Below, piece after piece: positions 38,101 to 50,587 of a stretch of DNA of 64,000 nt. Under the pieces are notes generated by a model. It was given only the letters and a program-made list of their open reading frames with translations, had not been told where the DNA came from and made no database searches. Positions within the stretch are counted from its first letter, which is position 1. The number at the start of each line of letters is the position of its first letter. The translations under genes were made by a program, and so were the position numbers. Source of the DNA: Pelomyxa schiedti (lineage: Eukaryota; Evosea; Pelobiontida; Pelomyxidae); contig JAHLWZ010000791.1 of NCBI GenBank assembly GCA_020536535.1, forward strand, positions 62,001 through 126,000. Direction: 5' to 3'.

Positions 38101-38279
38101 ACCGGGGACTTCGAAAACTCGCCAAGTTGTGGCACACTCACCGCGGTTTTGGTGTGGTGTCGGTTGCCGTGATCGAGGGTGCTTTCTCCACCTGCATAGG
38201 GCTCATCCTCATCGGCACTGTCGTCATCATCAGATCCACCAGACAGTTCCACGTCCCCAGTGACCTGCTCACGTTTCAT
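35182..38279 (-). CDS. GPI ethanolamine-phosphate transferase-like membrane enzyme
   Basis: Alkaline-phosphatase-superfamily membrane protein, likely an ER lumen phosphotransferase of the PIG-N/O/G type. The start is MKREQVTGDVELSGG at 38279. Exon 1 splices (GTGAGT donor, about 110-nt intron holding a CAGA repeat) to EKRASVKMDRAPRR, then a signal-anchor helix (VGCFSALIVVIFLASMV). The catalytic domain shows VRKVLYLTLDGIPY (first metal Asp), NPYFLILSALVDTDNVAHVYG (Asp/His pair), TVILFAGDHGHIPPGGHGG (Asp-His and His ligands) and RPAAVYDLASTIMSLLGL. C-terminal helices follow (IVSCTASVAISLVLFSCFLL; VALAFLCWGLFLLLAVPLYF; FSCFVMLLLLSLAGAGHVYF; IFLVVSPLCLLSVLSLCF), about five, fewer than PIG-O. The nucleophile Thr/Ser segment was not resolved. 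The stop is 69 bp from the convergent kelch gene. Confidence 0.72.
38075..38100. repeat. (CAGA)n microsatellite
   Basis: Five tandem CAGA units, lying inside the first intron of the minus-strand phosphotransferase-like gene. Confidence 0.85.
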
Positions 38280-38396
38280 GGCGTAACCCCTGCCTCCAAC
38301 TCGCGTGCGAAGATTCGGTTTTTTTTTTGTTGTTACCCATCACCCGCGAAAGGACACTGAACAGTAACTGCGAAACGTCTCTTCCCAGAAAAGGAA

Positions 38397-40742
38397 ATGG
38401 GTGCAACAACGAACAAGGAGACGCGGAAGGCTCCGACCCCCGCCAAAGCGACCGCACCAGCCCCAAAGAAAAACCCTGAGGCCACAGTTAGCGTATCTAA
38501 GGTCCCGAGTTCCAACAACGCCCCCCGAACCCACAATGCGGGTTGCGGGGGTGTGGTCGCTACCAGCAACAACACCAACAACAAGAAGAACCAACTCGAC
38601 GACGAGTCTCTGGCAAGTTTCGCCGCCACCGGAGTTCTCCCACAATCGACTGCCGTCAGCTCCGAAGACAGGTCGCGGATGCTCACGGCGAGGCGCGCGC
38701 ACGTGACCCGGGTGTTCGGCGACACCAGCGGCGAGATGTGGAGGATCCTGCCAAACTGCCGCAACACAGCGAGGTTCATGATCGACGAGGCTTATGGGAC
38801 GGCGACGAGGGAAATCGTCTCGGAGCGGTTGTACGGCAAGTACTCGGCGCCGTTCCACAACAGGTGGGACAGGCCGCCGAGAACCGCCGGCGCGGTGGAA
38901 TTACGGGACGAGGAGGAGTTTCTGAAGCAGATTGGCGTGGACCTGAAATCTCAGGGAGTTTTACCTGAAGGGGACCGGCCGCCACTGAATGTTGTTTTCG
39001 TTTGTTTCTCATGAGAGTTGAAAATGGCAATGTGCATTTGTGTTTTGGTGCTAGTAGGTGATTTGGTGTGCTATTTTGGGCATGGGATCCCTATTCTGAC
39101 TTCAGTTGAAACAGGAGGAACAAATGAAGGCTGTGGAAGCAACAATTGCTTGGAGAAGGCAAAGACCGTGTGTTGAGTGGGCTAGAAATCTCCGGGCTGC
39201 TGGATTCAACTCAGTTTTGCTATCTTGTGCTTGTAGTCACGCTTGGGCTGACTGGTACACTGTGGAATGCCAAGCTCTTATGAAGACGTCAAGCTTATGG
39301 AAGCGAATACTGTGTAGTGTTTCCTCCTCTATGCTTTCTTTTTTTAACCAGGAAAAAGTGTGCTCTCAGGACGCACAAAGAGCTATGGTTTCGTTTATAT
39401 GTGGCAGTCATCCCCGTGCTGGGAAGCACAGTCCTCTCCAAGTTCTGTCTTCAGATATTCTCCAAGCAATTGCCAACACCTCTGTTAAATATGACTGCAC
39501 TCTTTCTGATGGCTTGCAAAGAGAGCCACCACCCACAGATGTCGATATATCCCTAGACTGCTACAGGAGTTCGTGGACAAAAAGAGATGACATTGACTCA
39601 AGGATGACGGCATTTGGGAACTATTCCCCTGAAGAGCATATTGCCGAAACGGCCATTGATGCCGGTAAGTAGATCATTCCAGCTTAATCTATGTTGATCT
39701 CTGGACAAGTTGGAAAAGCGTACAAACTTTTATTCGACTCTGGGGTTTGGGTGAGACTTGATGACTTTATAGAAGCTGTTGGTAACAAGTAAAAGCAAAA
39801 AGGTGAAAGGATTAAATCAAAAACTAGAGGCAGGAAATATTGGTGTTCTGAAGTGCATAGCCTTGTTTCAGAGTGCTGAATGTGCAAATGCACCGCCGAT
39901 CAGATTTATGGCACAGAGACTGTGTGAAACACTTATTGGATCTTCAATAGCCAAAGAAGTTCTCCATGTATCTTAGACAATCATTTTGATGTTCCTCTAA
40001 TTCAATCAAGTTTCGAAAATGCTTTACTGGAGATGGGAAGGTAACAATGGCAAATGGTACCAAAAAGTAATGTTCCAAGCTGTCTTAATTCAAACCAAAA
40101 ACGAACTAACAACAGATGTGTAAAGGATATTGTTGTTGGAGACATTGTGGCCACTGAAGCCACGCCGAAATCTGTTGTGAAAATTGAAGTCCTAAAGGTG
40201 AATGCTGTGACCTCTATGTGCTGGATTGGAGACACATGGCTAACACCAGGGCACCCCATTTCTGTGGTAAAAAATATTGATGCACAATGTAAATAGTGAC
40301 TAACACAACAAACAGAATGGCAATTGGATTCATCCCTTTGAAGCTGTTTCTGTGCAGGAAAGATTTGTTTCAGAATTGTTCAACTTTGAGCTTGAAGGAG
40401 GTCCTCTGAGCCCTAATCATTCAGTTTGGATAAATGGCGTCCTGGTGTGCGCCCATAATCCCGCGCCCACTCCCTCTTGCCCACAGGAAGCGGACTAACC
40501 CAAACCAGGTTTGTACTCTTGGCAAAGACTGTGGTCCCCGAATAACAACTGGTTGGCCCAGAGCCAATGAAATAGCTGGAACTGGCTATTGGCGAAATTC
40601 CTCTTCCCACTGGGCCAAGTCAGTTCTATCACACCTACACTGTGAAGTATAAATACCCACCCAAACACACATCACTCCCAGGCTGAATGAGGGGGATCCT
40701 GTTGAAATTTGTGAGCGTGCTTTCCTTCTTTGTAGGGGATAA
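38397..40742 (+). CDS. Hint (hedgehog/intein-type) autoprocessing domain protein
   Basis: Starts MGATTNKETRKAPTP (possible N-myristoylation). The first exon is GC-rich with a Lys/Pro/Asn linker, then a helical domain (LTARRAHVTRVFGDTSGEMW). Middle exons are helical and unrecognised (IDAGK splice; LKCIALFQSAECANAPP). The C-terminal Hint domain begins at Cys 40,021: CFTGDGKVTMANGTKK. A 49-nt intron follows, then VKDIVVGDIVATEATPKSVV, VTSMCWIGDTWLTPGHPISV (the TxxH block), WIHPFEAV, LFNFELEGG and NHSVWINGVLVCTLG, which is the usual Hint order. Cys1 and TxxH are intact, so N-S acyl shift and cleavage before Cys1 are plausible; there is no terminal His-Asn for splicing. Dictyostelid and fungal relatives often carry U-box and VWA domains, neither visible here. 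The exact stop (40,650-40,742) is uncertain. Confidence 0.75.
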
Positions 40743-40743
40743 A

Positions 40744-41338
40744 TCAAAAAAAAAAAACCCGGAGCTCAGGCGTTCGCGTTAAAAACAGAAAAACAACAAA
40801 AAGGGGAATTAAATCTGGTATCTGATGCCTAGTTGTGCACCGGTTGTAGCGACGTCGTCTGGGCGCATGTGGTGGTCCACCGTGCAGGAGGATGACGCCT
40901 TCGTATTGCAACGTGTATGCATTTCTTTTTTTTTTCCCCATTTTCCCCCCCCCTTTTTTTTTTGTTTTGTCCCCCTCCCCTGCAGATAGTTGTTTTGCTG
41001 TTCTTTTTTTTTTTTTTACAAGGGGATGGTTATTGTTCATTTTTAATGAACCCAACCAAACAAAAAGCACCGGTTTAAAGTCGTAAATGGGGAGGCACCT
41101 GGTTACAGGATTATGATCACACACAATTCGGTCATTATTGCCCAAGCACATAGCGAGCAAGACATAATGTCTGATTGGGAATCGGTACATCAGGTTCTTG
41201 ACTCTGAGGCAAAGAAGGTTGATGAACCTCCTGTGCTTCCTTGCTTATTGTATTTACCTTCATAATCAAAGGCAACTTTACGCTCCTTGTCTGCAACATT
41301 TCTGAAATCAGTTTTTGAAGATCTTTGGAGTGCATCAC
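40744..41338 (-). CDS. Possible small unrecognised gene
   Basis: An ATG at 41338 opens MMHSKDLQKLISEML and continues to about 41,135, with a possible intron inside (GTAAATAC donor). A further open segment, NAYTLQYEGVILLHGGPPHA, lies at about 40,840-40,925 after a homopolymer-rich gap. Codon use looks protein-like but no domain is recognised and the splice pattern is not fixed. It could instead be two unrelated shadows. Confidence 0.3.
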
Positions 41339-41429
41339 ACCCCACGACTGACACTCAAATCGTACTCCACATTTCCTTTTCTTTTAGGTTAACGCAAACA
41401 GACTGAAGAAACAATTGTTGGTGAGGCTA

Positions 41430-44400
41430 ATGTCGAAATTTTTCAAGGTCTTTGACTCTTACCTCCATATTTCTTTCTCATAATCTTCCAGCAATCCACT
41501 CTGGTGAGGCAGGGCAGCTGCATAAAGTTCTCGTTAATTTGAAAAAGACTTTGGCTTCCCTTACTTCTTCGGCATCTTCTTCCACAGGCACAATATCCCT
41601 ACAAGACAGAGTACTGGAAATGCCACAAATGTCATCTCCTCTGCATGTGGCTGCTTTATATGATCGTATAGATGTGTGCAAGGTGCTTCTCGATCACGGT
41701 TTTGATTTGAATGCCAAAGATATTGATGGGTTTGCTCAACAGAATTAATTCTAAGTTTAATGTTTTTTTTTTTAGATGGTATGTCAGTTCATGAAAGTTT
41801 CATTATCAATGTAAATTTTCAAAGGTGTCCTCTCCACATAGCAGCATCGAAGGGCAACTTTTCAATATGCAAATACTTTCTTGAACAGAGTACTTAGCTC
41901 TTGATAAGCTCTCTCACAGCTGTCTTTTCTTAATAGAGGCCATTGGAGTTCTTGCTGTTGGAGATGATGGCACATCAGCTCTTCACAATCTTGCAACACA
42001 TGCTTCACTGACCACAAAAGAAACCAGCAAGCTTGTAGAATGCCTTGAACTGATGTTACAAAAGGGTTTACAAGTCAATACTCAAAACTCGTATGCTTTC
42101 TGTTAAAGTAACTCCGCAACCAATCAGTGATTCCAGATTAGGGCACACTCCCCTCCACCAAGTAATTTTTTCCCCAAGTTTCAGTCTCCTAATTTCTCCC
42201 TTTTGTTGTGCTTAGGCTGCTTTATCAGGAGCTGTTACAGTTGCTCAAATCTTACTAAAGCACAATGCCAACCCCAATTTATCAGCAGAGTGTGTTTTCT
42301 TTTTTTCTTTTTGTATGAAGTAATTTTTCCTGTCCAGTGATGGACAGACTCCTCTGCACTTAGCTGTGAGAGGTGGACACCAACCTGTTGTTAAGATTTT
42401 GGTAGATTCGACATGATGCCTTTTTTTTCACGAAAATTAATCATAAAAAAAAAGATGGACAACGGTGCTAACCCAACAGCTCAGTCCGAGAATGGCACTC
42501 CACTACAGGTGTAATAAAAGAAATGTCCTGATAATGCCACTAAAACTTTTCATCTTGAAGATTGCCTTTAGGATGTCAAGTCCTGCAGTGGAACTTCTAG
42601 TCAAAGGGGCTCTTCAAGGTAAGCAGCCCGCTTCCCAAATTCTGCTGTAACATTCCCTAGAGGAATACCGCCGAGTTGATGAAGCTTCATCACAACCAAA
42701 TATCCAAACATCAGCAAATGACCTGTTAAATTCCCATGATCAACAGCTCACTTCTAAACTGTGTGTTTGTTCATTATACTTGATCGATTACCTGAAATAA
42801 TGCTGTTTCTAGGGGCGACTCATACCTGCGGTGTGGTCTTTCTCCAAATGAAGTGTACTTTGATGTATACTCCTGTGTGCACAAGAGCGGTGGTTCTGCC
42901 CCAGGACTCTTGCACATCTTCGAGCACTATATCTGCTTTATTCCAAGCCAATCTGATACAAGCAAGGTGAAAATTCCTTTTTGACTTTGGTTTTTTTAAA
43001 AGAAAAAAGCAAATCATAGCCTTGGTTGATGTAACGGACATTCAAAAGAAAGACCCATTTTCAGGAGTTGCTGCCATTGCCATTACTGCTTCCAACAAGG
43101 TATGGTTTTTAACACAACCTTCTGACTAACCCACTCAAGAAATATGTGTTTTCATTATATCTCCGTGATGGTACTTAAAACGGCTATCTTTTTTTTTTTT
43201 GCCTAATTTCTCACCCAGAGGCTTATAATCTTATTAACTATTTGTTTCAACGGTCCTCAATTATTTCCCCTACACCACTAGTTTATCCTTCTGGTTGTGT
43301 ATTATCGTAGTATCTGTATATTTCTAATACTGGTTGGGCATTCCATAGATACTGAACTCCAACGCCTTGCCAAAGTTGGCCGTGTTAAGTTCCCAGAGCA
43401 CCATGCGTCCTACTTAACACACTTTCCAGCTGAATCTGCAACCTCTGCCCTAATCTATTGTGTGCAGTCATCTTTAAGTTCTTCAGCATTAATGGCTGCA
43501 CAGACACCTCAGGCACCCAAGTAAAAAAAGCTCCAAGTGTCCGTATTGATGGCTCTCTGTATCTATCTTCACAATTTCTTTGTTTCCTTTCTTCTGGGAA
43601 AGAGCCTCAATCTACTGTGTCACTCCACTTTTTTTGGGTTTTTTTATTTACAAAGGCAGGTCATAGAATTGGGGCAAGTTATACACCTTTCAACAGAGAC
43701 TAATTGTATGAAGTTAGAATACTTGGCTCGTTCTACAGCAGAGCCATTGGAGGTTGCAGCTTGTCTCCTTTGAGCAACAGTGTTCTCACCCTCACTTCCC
43801 GCGGTACAGGCACTCTTCGAGTTTTCGGCCTATCAGAATAAAGTAATGCCGTTTGTTGAAGAAGCTTGGAAAACTCAGGTTGGCATGACTGCCCTCCTTC
43901 TGTCTTACTTAAGTACAGCGTGCCAAAACTCTTCCACATGTTGTTGTTTTTGGAGTTGATACACCTCCTGGTGCGTATCTGGTTAAAGAACTTACCAAAG
44001 ACAGCCCAAAATGTTCTGTGATATTGACTTTGTGTTACTATCAGTTGAATACCTCAATTTTTTTTTCTTGAACTCACTCTCATCTAGGCTCAAACCAGAA
44101 CCGGTTCCAAATGCCAAAACTTACTGCCTTTCTTCAAATGCACAACGTAAGGACATTGAAATCCTGCTTCAAGAGGCCACTATTGTCGTAGTGCTGCAGC
44201 CTCATTATATTCTGGAGCAAACACACACACGTTTTGAACGCAAAGAAGGAAACAATAGCAACCTGGAGGAGGTCCGCGAATCTCTCTTCAGTTAGTTCTA
44301 CCAACATAACAGTTCTAATCTAACTAATACATAAAAGGTATCATCGTGTCAGAAGCAAAAAAGGGAGGAGTTTCTAAGTTCATCATGCAATCTATTCCTT

Positions 44401-46618
44401 TTTCCAAATTGGAAAAAGAAAATGATTCGAACTTTGCTCCACTGCCCTTGTCAACTGCCACCATTATGGGAAGGTGTGGTATGATGCTGGAGCGTTTCAA
44501 AGGAGGCGAGGATGATCTAATTCAGTCTGGGATGCCATATTGCATCATTAGGTGAAACACTTCACACTTACCTTTATTGTGACATATGTTTAGATGCAAT
44601 CCTTTGATGCAATTTTTACCCAATTTTCTCCAACTCACCACACGTCGTTCATTCAAGCTACCAATTGGGTCAGAAGAAGTATTTTACAATTGAGTTTTCC
44701 CCACCTCATTTAGTTCAGGTATCTTGGGTTGATGCAGAAGACTTTGCTTGTGTAGTTGCATCTGTTATATTCAGTCCATCTCACTCCGGGGCAATCTACA
44801 CACTATATGGTATTTTCAACCTGTGTCTCTATATATGTACGTTTTAATAACTTTAGGCCCGGAATCTCTGAGTGGTAGTGACCTGGCTACATCTCTTTCT
44901 GAGTATACTGGCCAAAATATATCTTACACACTCTCAATACCTAACGAATTTTACAATGGTACATTTTGACATTAAATTCTGCCTCTCAAACATATCCATA
45001 GGCCAGGCAGAAACCAATTCCTTTTTCACATACGAGCTTTCCTCTATTTATTTTTACCTATCTATTTGGTCTGCCCCGAATTCAGTTACTGAGCCTGAAA
45101 GTTGTTGGAACTCCATGTTTAGAATTGGCCGACCCATGATTACTGTCTCACAATTCTGGCCAAAGATTAATAGTGACTTACACATCGATTATCACCGGAT
45201 ATGTATGTTGCTTTCTTTATCACCGTTCTATCAATTGGCTTTTTACCCAGTGAGTGGAAAGGAGATAGACTTACTTCGTGCCCGGTTTTGTTCTGTTAGT
45301 GTTAATAACAACAATTCATTATCAAAAGAGTATTCCAATGTTCTCACTTTTTATTGAATAACACGTAATTCAGAGAGTTTGTTTCCTCTCTTGGTGAGCC
45401 TTTGGTTAGTGCTGGACTTGCATCAATCCTATTTCGTGCATTCAATTTGACTTCAAGGACTTCCATTGCACTGGAGGATTGTCTAACGTATAACATCCCT
45501 TGTGCTTGCACATGTTTACAAAAATAAATAGAACCATGGCTCTCATGACACGTGGAACCCAAGCACAACAGAGTGATTGTATGAGTATTTTTGCTTTGGT
45601 ATTGGATTGAAGTAACTGCAGTGTCGTTCTTGCTGTTTGATAGAGATGACAAAGGATTTATAACATATGATGATGTGACAAGAGTGTGCGCTTTCCAACA
45701 ACGAATTTGTGATAACTTTACTTTTTTCCTAAAATCTGGGTAGGATGGCCTGTCTTCAGACTTGTTACCAAAACGTTGGACTGTGCTGCGATATTGATTC
45801 TTTGCTAGCTATCTACAAAACCATTTTAGACAAGTACAATGGCGAAATCACAGTGGACGACTACGGCAAAGGTACAAGTTATTGTTTTCTTTTTCCAGTC
45901 ACTCTTACGGTTTACAACTTCAGAATTAGCTGAGTATCAGATAAACATAATGTATCTGGGTGCCCTTGGAGTGACACCAGAAAAAGAGAAACAGTCTCTC
46001 ATGCAGACTATGCCAGCAGCACCATGTGTATGGTTTGGCTGCCCCTCCTGGCAACTTGGTTCGATTTCCTTTCTATTGGCTGTGCCTTATATATATTATA
46101 GTGTCGGACCTGATGCTTGGGATACAGATTTCCGTAGTCTTCAATTTCGGTTTTTAAATCTTTTACCCTCCTTACAGACAGCTGAAGTAAGCGCGAGGCC
46201 TTTCTATGAGAATCTACTCCCCAAAGACTTCTTGGAGACTTCTGATTTCAGATTACCAACTATAGATTCTGCATTGACTACTGTAGTAGCAGAGCAGACA
46301 CCCCAATCACCAGCTCTAGCTCCTTCCCAATCATCAACCTGTAGTAGTGGTGCTCCTGTTCCTTCGCCACAACCCACTTGTGCTCAAGCAGTTCCATTGC
46401 AATCACCTCGATTATCCAATTCACCACTTGCACATACACCACAGTCCCAATCAACACCAGTACAACTAACACCACCACAGTCACTCACACTATCTCCACA
46501 ACCAGTACCAGTCTTGATTGATAACTTGGATGCAGATTCACTCCAATCACCACCTCCAGAGCCGCCAACCGAGCGAGGTCTCTCTCCCGCGTCACCCCAT
46601 GAGGACTTACAGGCATAG
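41430..46618 (+). CDS. Ankyrin - GRAM - NmrA-like - EF-hand multidomain protein
   Basis: Start uncertain: ATG at 41430, or an upstream exon at 41,389. Ankyrin repeats come first: SPLHVAALYDRIDVCKVLLD, PLHIAASKGNFSICKYFLE, TSALHNLATHA, DGQTPLHLAVRGGHQPVVKI and NGTPLQ. Next, from 42,800, is a GRAM-type module (YLRCGLSPNEVYFDVYSC, HIFEHYICF, IIALVDVTDIQKKDPF, KYVFSLYLRDGT) and a second similar one from 43,530 (VRIDGSLYLSSQFLCFLSSG). An NmrA-like Rossmann domain follows (HVVVFGVDTPPG, KKGGVSKFIMQSIPF, GMMLERFKGGEDDLIQSGMP, VSWVDAEDFACVVASVIF, GPESLSGSDLATSLSEYTG). Near 45,600-45,900 are EF-hand loops (DRDDKGFITYDD; DKYNGEITVDDYG). A Pro/Ser/Gln-rich tail ends HEDLQA. A junction near 43,920 (AWKTQ to RAKTLP) links the GRAM and NmrA parts in phase. 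Possibly two genes if a stop near 45,000 was missed. Confidence 0.65.
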
Positions 46619-46650
46619 TTTCCCTCATTGGCTTTGGTTTTGAGTAACGC

Positions 46651-48351
46651 ATGAAGATAAACCAAGACAAACCTACAGACGTGGAAACTTTATCTTGCCA
46701 CCCTTCCCAACGTAGAAAGAATTCTGGGACAGCAGGAGACACAGTTGCAGATCCTGCAGATACACTTCCTCAGGTAGGCTGCTTCCATGAAATTCTCATC
46801 TCACTCAAAAAATGAAGGAAGACTTGGAGAGTCCAGTAATATTAGGTCTCCCAACTGGGGTGACTTCAAACCCAACACCTGCAATGTCTCCTTCGCCATC
46901 AGCTGTAGTCCGGTCAACAACACCAACCATTATTCCCTCTCCTGCCAGCACTAAAGGATGGCAGTTTAGTGATGTTGCACCTGTTCCATTTAAAAGGTGT
47001 CGGGAGTTATCTGGAATTTCCGAAACAGAGTATTCTGTAAGTATCCCCAATAGCGCATGTTTTACATTTATACATCTTAGGGGTCCCTTGGTTTTGGAAA
47101 CTTTCTTGGCAATCTATTACTTGGTCGACTTTCCACTATAGTTGAACTGAAATCCTCAAGCCGGTATGTACCCACACCATAGTGAACTTCTCCAACCAAA
47201 AAAAATATTCCCAGGAGCGGATCACTTTTTTTCAAATCAGGAAATGGAAAATACTTTTGCAAAACGATTCCTGTAGAAGAAGAGGAAAGAATACTTGATA
47301 TTTTGCCGGCTTGGCTTGACGTAAGTCATGTCTGTAACTCCTGTGCTAGAAAATGAACAACTACCACAGTATTTCCGGAACAACCCCAACACTTTGCTCC
47401 CCAGATTGTATGGAATGTATCACCTCAAACGTGGTTATAACCTTGGTGGTGGCCATACACACAAGGACTTAACTCTCCTTATCATGGAAAATGTGTTCAG
47501 ATACCTTCCAGTTCACGAACAGTACGATCTCAAAGTATGGAAACACTCTTTTGTCCCATTGAGAAACTCAGTCACTGGTAGGGCTCCACAGTGGACAGAC
47601 TTGTAAAAAATGTTTCTGATCCAAATGTTGCACTTAAAGACCAAAACTTCAAGACAAAAATCCGCATTGGGTCAGCAAGGTGCAACGACCATGAAATTGA
47701 TTCCATCCATTAACCCCTAATCTTTTGAAAGGAAAGTAGTTTTGATGGAACAAATCGAGCGAGATACGCAGGTACTTCACTCTTTGGGTTTTTACTGGTC
47801 ATTTACAAGTTTCAAGTTTTTGGTAACCAGAAACATTTGTGATTTCAGTCTACTAGTTGGGATCCACAAATTCACAACCCCAATAAAGCCACCTCTTGTA
47901 GACAACAGGTTGTTGTTCCTTAATGGCACTTATCATCACTCACAATACCTGCCAGTGAGCACCGAAGTACTCCTCTTTCTACCTTGAACCCAATGGGTAC
48001 AATAAGAAGTCTGAGACCTCAGAAAGGTCTTATACGTATGAACTCTCAATGAACTTACAATCTAAGTTGACAACAACCATTTGCAGATGAGGAATTAGGT
48101 GGATTTGTTTCCGAAAAGGGGGATTGCGTATATTACATAGGAATTATTGATACTTTCACTGTCTACAATTTCCGAAAGAAAGGGGAACAAACAGCCAAGT
48201 CCTTTCTGCATGATAAAGTAAGTTTGCTTCCGCACCCATAATTTTTCACTCACTGACTCCACTTTCTGATTGCTAGTCACAAATTTCTGCCATGGCACCA
48301 GAGCCGTACCGAAAGCGGTTCCAGGCATACGTGTATTCCATAATAGAGTGA
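46651..48351 (+). CDS. Phosphatidylinositol-phosphate kinase
   Basis: Lipid kinase of the PIP4K/PIP5K family, making PI(4,5)P2 at membranes. Starts MKINQDKPTDVETLS; about 130 residues of Ser/Pro linker precede the domain. Kinase landmarks span small exons: SGSLFFKSGNGKYFCKTI (ATP-binding Lys in CKTI), EEEERILDILPAWL, NPNTLLPRLYGMYHLKR, LLIMENVFRYLPVHEQYDLK (MEN and D-L-K motifs), VTGRAP, LMEQIERDTQVLHSLG, FSLLVGIHKF (usually DYSLLVGIH), then a final IDTFTVYNFRKKGEQ with PYRKRFQAYVYSIIE at the C-terminus, the standard end of the fold. The insert between is short, so the enzyme is compact. It lies 33 bp downstream of the preceding gene on the same strand. Confidence 0.9.
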
Positions 48352-48571
48352 GGTTGTATGAGTGTAACAAAAAGAAACCAGTTCAGTGTTGTAACTTTAA
48401 ATTTGGAAAAGAAAAAGGCTGACCTAATGACAGGTGCCAAGCGGGCTTAGATTTTCTATCCAAAAAATCAGGTCCGTTGGGATCAGAGGAAGATCTTGGA
48501 TCCCGAACTTCCGATGGTTGTGCAGAGCAGATAAATCAAGTTCTTCCGATTACATAAAATTATCTGCTGTG

Positions 48572-49629
48572 ATGGCATCCACAGGACCGCCACCAAGCGT
48601 TTCTACGTACCCCAAAAGGAACGCAAAAGCAGCTTCTGCTGACACAACGGCACCGCCGAAAACAAACGGGTGGAACGTGTGCAGCCACGTCGTGGTGTGC
48701 GTCATAGGGCCCCACTCTGGGGAGACCGAGGATTCCTTCTTCGCCCGCAAGGCGTCCGACATCGCGCTCTGCGGGCACACCTACTGGCTGTGCCTGTCCA
48801 ACCAGATGTCGTACGACAACGTGGTGTGCGCCTGCACCGACGCCGCCTCAGCAGCTTCCAACGGCGGCAGCACTAGCAGCGCCCGTCGTACGACCGCCGC
48901 TGCGCCCTCGTCGTCGCCATCTAGTACCAGCACCACCACAACCACAAGCAGCAAAAGAGGTGCTGAAAAAGACCCTGAGGATAGTGAAGACGACGAAGAG
49001 GAAGAGGAAGATGAAGATGAAGATGAAGAGGAGGGGGAGGGGGAGGAGCATGAGGAGGACGAGGCGGAGGATGACGACGGTTGCGACAACCGTCGCGCGT
49101 GGTGCTTGTTTGTGGCACCTGCGACGCCTGGGGGCGCAAAGGACACCACAAAGTCGGTGAATGCGACTGAGGTGTCCCTGGACGGCGGGGCGACGTGGGC
49201 CCCGCTGGACAAGGGACTGACGCCTGTCAACGGAAAGCTGTCAAAGAACGGGTCGCTGGCATTTGTATTTGACAAAATCTTCGAAGTTCCAGAGGTTTGT
49301 TTTGTAGAAGCCAGCTACTGCTGTTCATTTTTTTTTTTTTTGACTGCTCACTCACTGCCACTTAATGATACTAGGGGCAAGAAATTGTAGATCTTTGGGA
49401 TTTCGCAGCCTACCCAGGTTCTGGGCCGTCTCCCGTTCCACTCAAGCTATATCTAGGAGGTAAACAAACCTTTAGCATCCTGGTTAATTTTTAACTCTGT
49501 GCAGGTTCCACTGTACTTGGTAAAAGGTGTGACACCAGCAAGATTCCCGGTGGTGTGAAATCCCATAAGAGAAAACTGGTAGCTGTAGCAAGATTTGCTT
49601 TTCCATACTGTGTAATGGTAAAGGCATAG
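48572..49629 (+). CDS. Unrecognised acidic protein
   Basis: Three exons, 48572-49294, 49375-49459 and 49505-49629, are in phase (310 residues). Codons are GC-rich in exon 1. Residues 35-90 form a compact stretch (WNVCSHVVVCVIGPHSGET, IALCGHTYWLCLSNQMSYD). A Ser/Thr linker follows, then a long Glu/Asp run (about 49,000-49,080), then a second compact part (WCLFVAPATPGGAKDTT, EIVDLWDFAAYPGSGP) ending HKRKLVAVARFAFPYC. No family recognised. The acidic run suggests binding to basic partners such as histones; that is a guess. Confidence 0.7.
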
Positions 49630-49748
49630 ACTCTAAAACCAAAAAAAAAAAAAAAAAGCTCTCACAGCCCTGTTGTTACTTACAAAAAAAAAGCATTTGT
49701 ATTTTTGCCTAGTCCATGTACAAAAACAAAAACCGGTATGGTGCAGTG

Positions 49749-50432
49749 TCAATCCTCTTCGACTTCAAATGGTTCAGAGCCGGAAGAGTCGGCGCGTTTT
49801 GGCAGCACAGCAGGCAGCGTTGGGGTGCCGGGAGCTCCGAAATCTGAGGAGTCTACCACTACCTGGGATATGATGTCTCCGTCTCCGCCGTGGCGCTGGC
49901 AGCGGCAGCCGTACTTGGCCAGGTCGGTCGTGGGGCAGTAGGACTCGCCGCAGGTGGAGCACCGAGTGGTGCCGCCACCAGTTACGTTGGTGGCCAAAGA
50001 AGGGTCCGGCGCCGTTGGCGAGGCGTGGTTGCTGCCGCCTCCATTTTTGCTGGAGTGCGTTGCACCCATTGGCTTTGCTTGTGGCGGTTAGGAGTTCGTG
50101 TGCCTTGTTTTGGTTTTTGAGGCGGTTTCTGATGAATTTGGAGAATTGATGTTGGTTGTCATTCACTGAGGCTGTGGCCTCCTGGAGGGCCAAAGGTAAC
50201 AAAAATAACAAACCTTTTTCAAAACCCCATTGGCACAGTGAGTTCCACAATTCCCCTCCTCAAAAGGTTCAACAACACACCCAACGCAGGGTGTGCGAGA
50301 GAAGGTTTCCTCGATTTGAACGATGACTGCGAGCCTTATGTCATGACTGGTCACCTGCACCGCACAAGCAGTTTCTAAATTTGCGTCGCCTTGTAGTCCT
50401 TGACCCGTGCGAAAATGATGGGTTCCATTCAC
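49749..50432 (-). CDS. Small Cys-rich gene or gene pair
   Basis: Two open segments look protein-like. The first, from 50,432 (MNGTHHFRTGQGLQGDAN), has a Cys cluster (CVGCVVEPFEEGNCGTHC) and, after a possible 32-nt intron, a helix (FSKFIRNRLKNQNKAHELL). The second, 50,069-49,749 (106 residues), starts MGATHSSKNGGGS, a likely N-myristoylation signal. It carries CSTCGESYCPTTDLAKYGC then RCQRH, a possible zinc-binding motif, and ends EPFEVEED. They are in different frames, so either a splice joins them or they are two small genes. Confidence 0.45.
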
Positions 50433-50587
50433 TGAAACTGGGAGGATACCAAACTACATTCGAGGTACTGCTTCTTTAGACGCAATTCTTCTGGCATGGT
50501 CCTGCCCCAACTTGGGCAGGGAAGTTGCAGGGTCTTAGGATCTGATCTGCTCACACCACATTGGTCAAAAAAATAACATAAAAAAAA

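Noticed and set aside
49774..50250. Arg/His-rich minus-strand frame downstream of the Cys-rich exon
   Set aside because: Its second half is the frame-shifted shadow of the MGATHSS open frame, which has better codon structure and a Cys motif.
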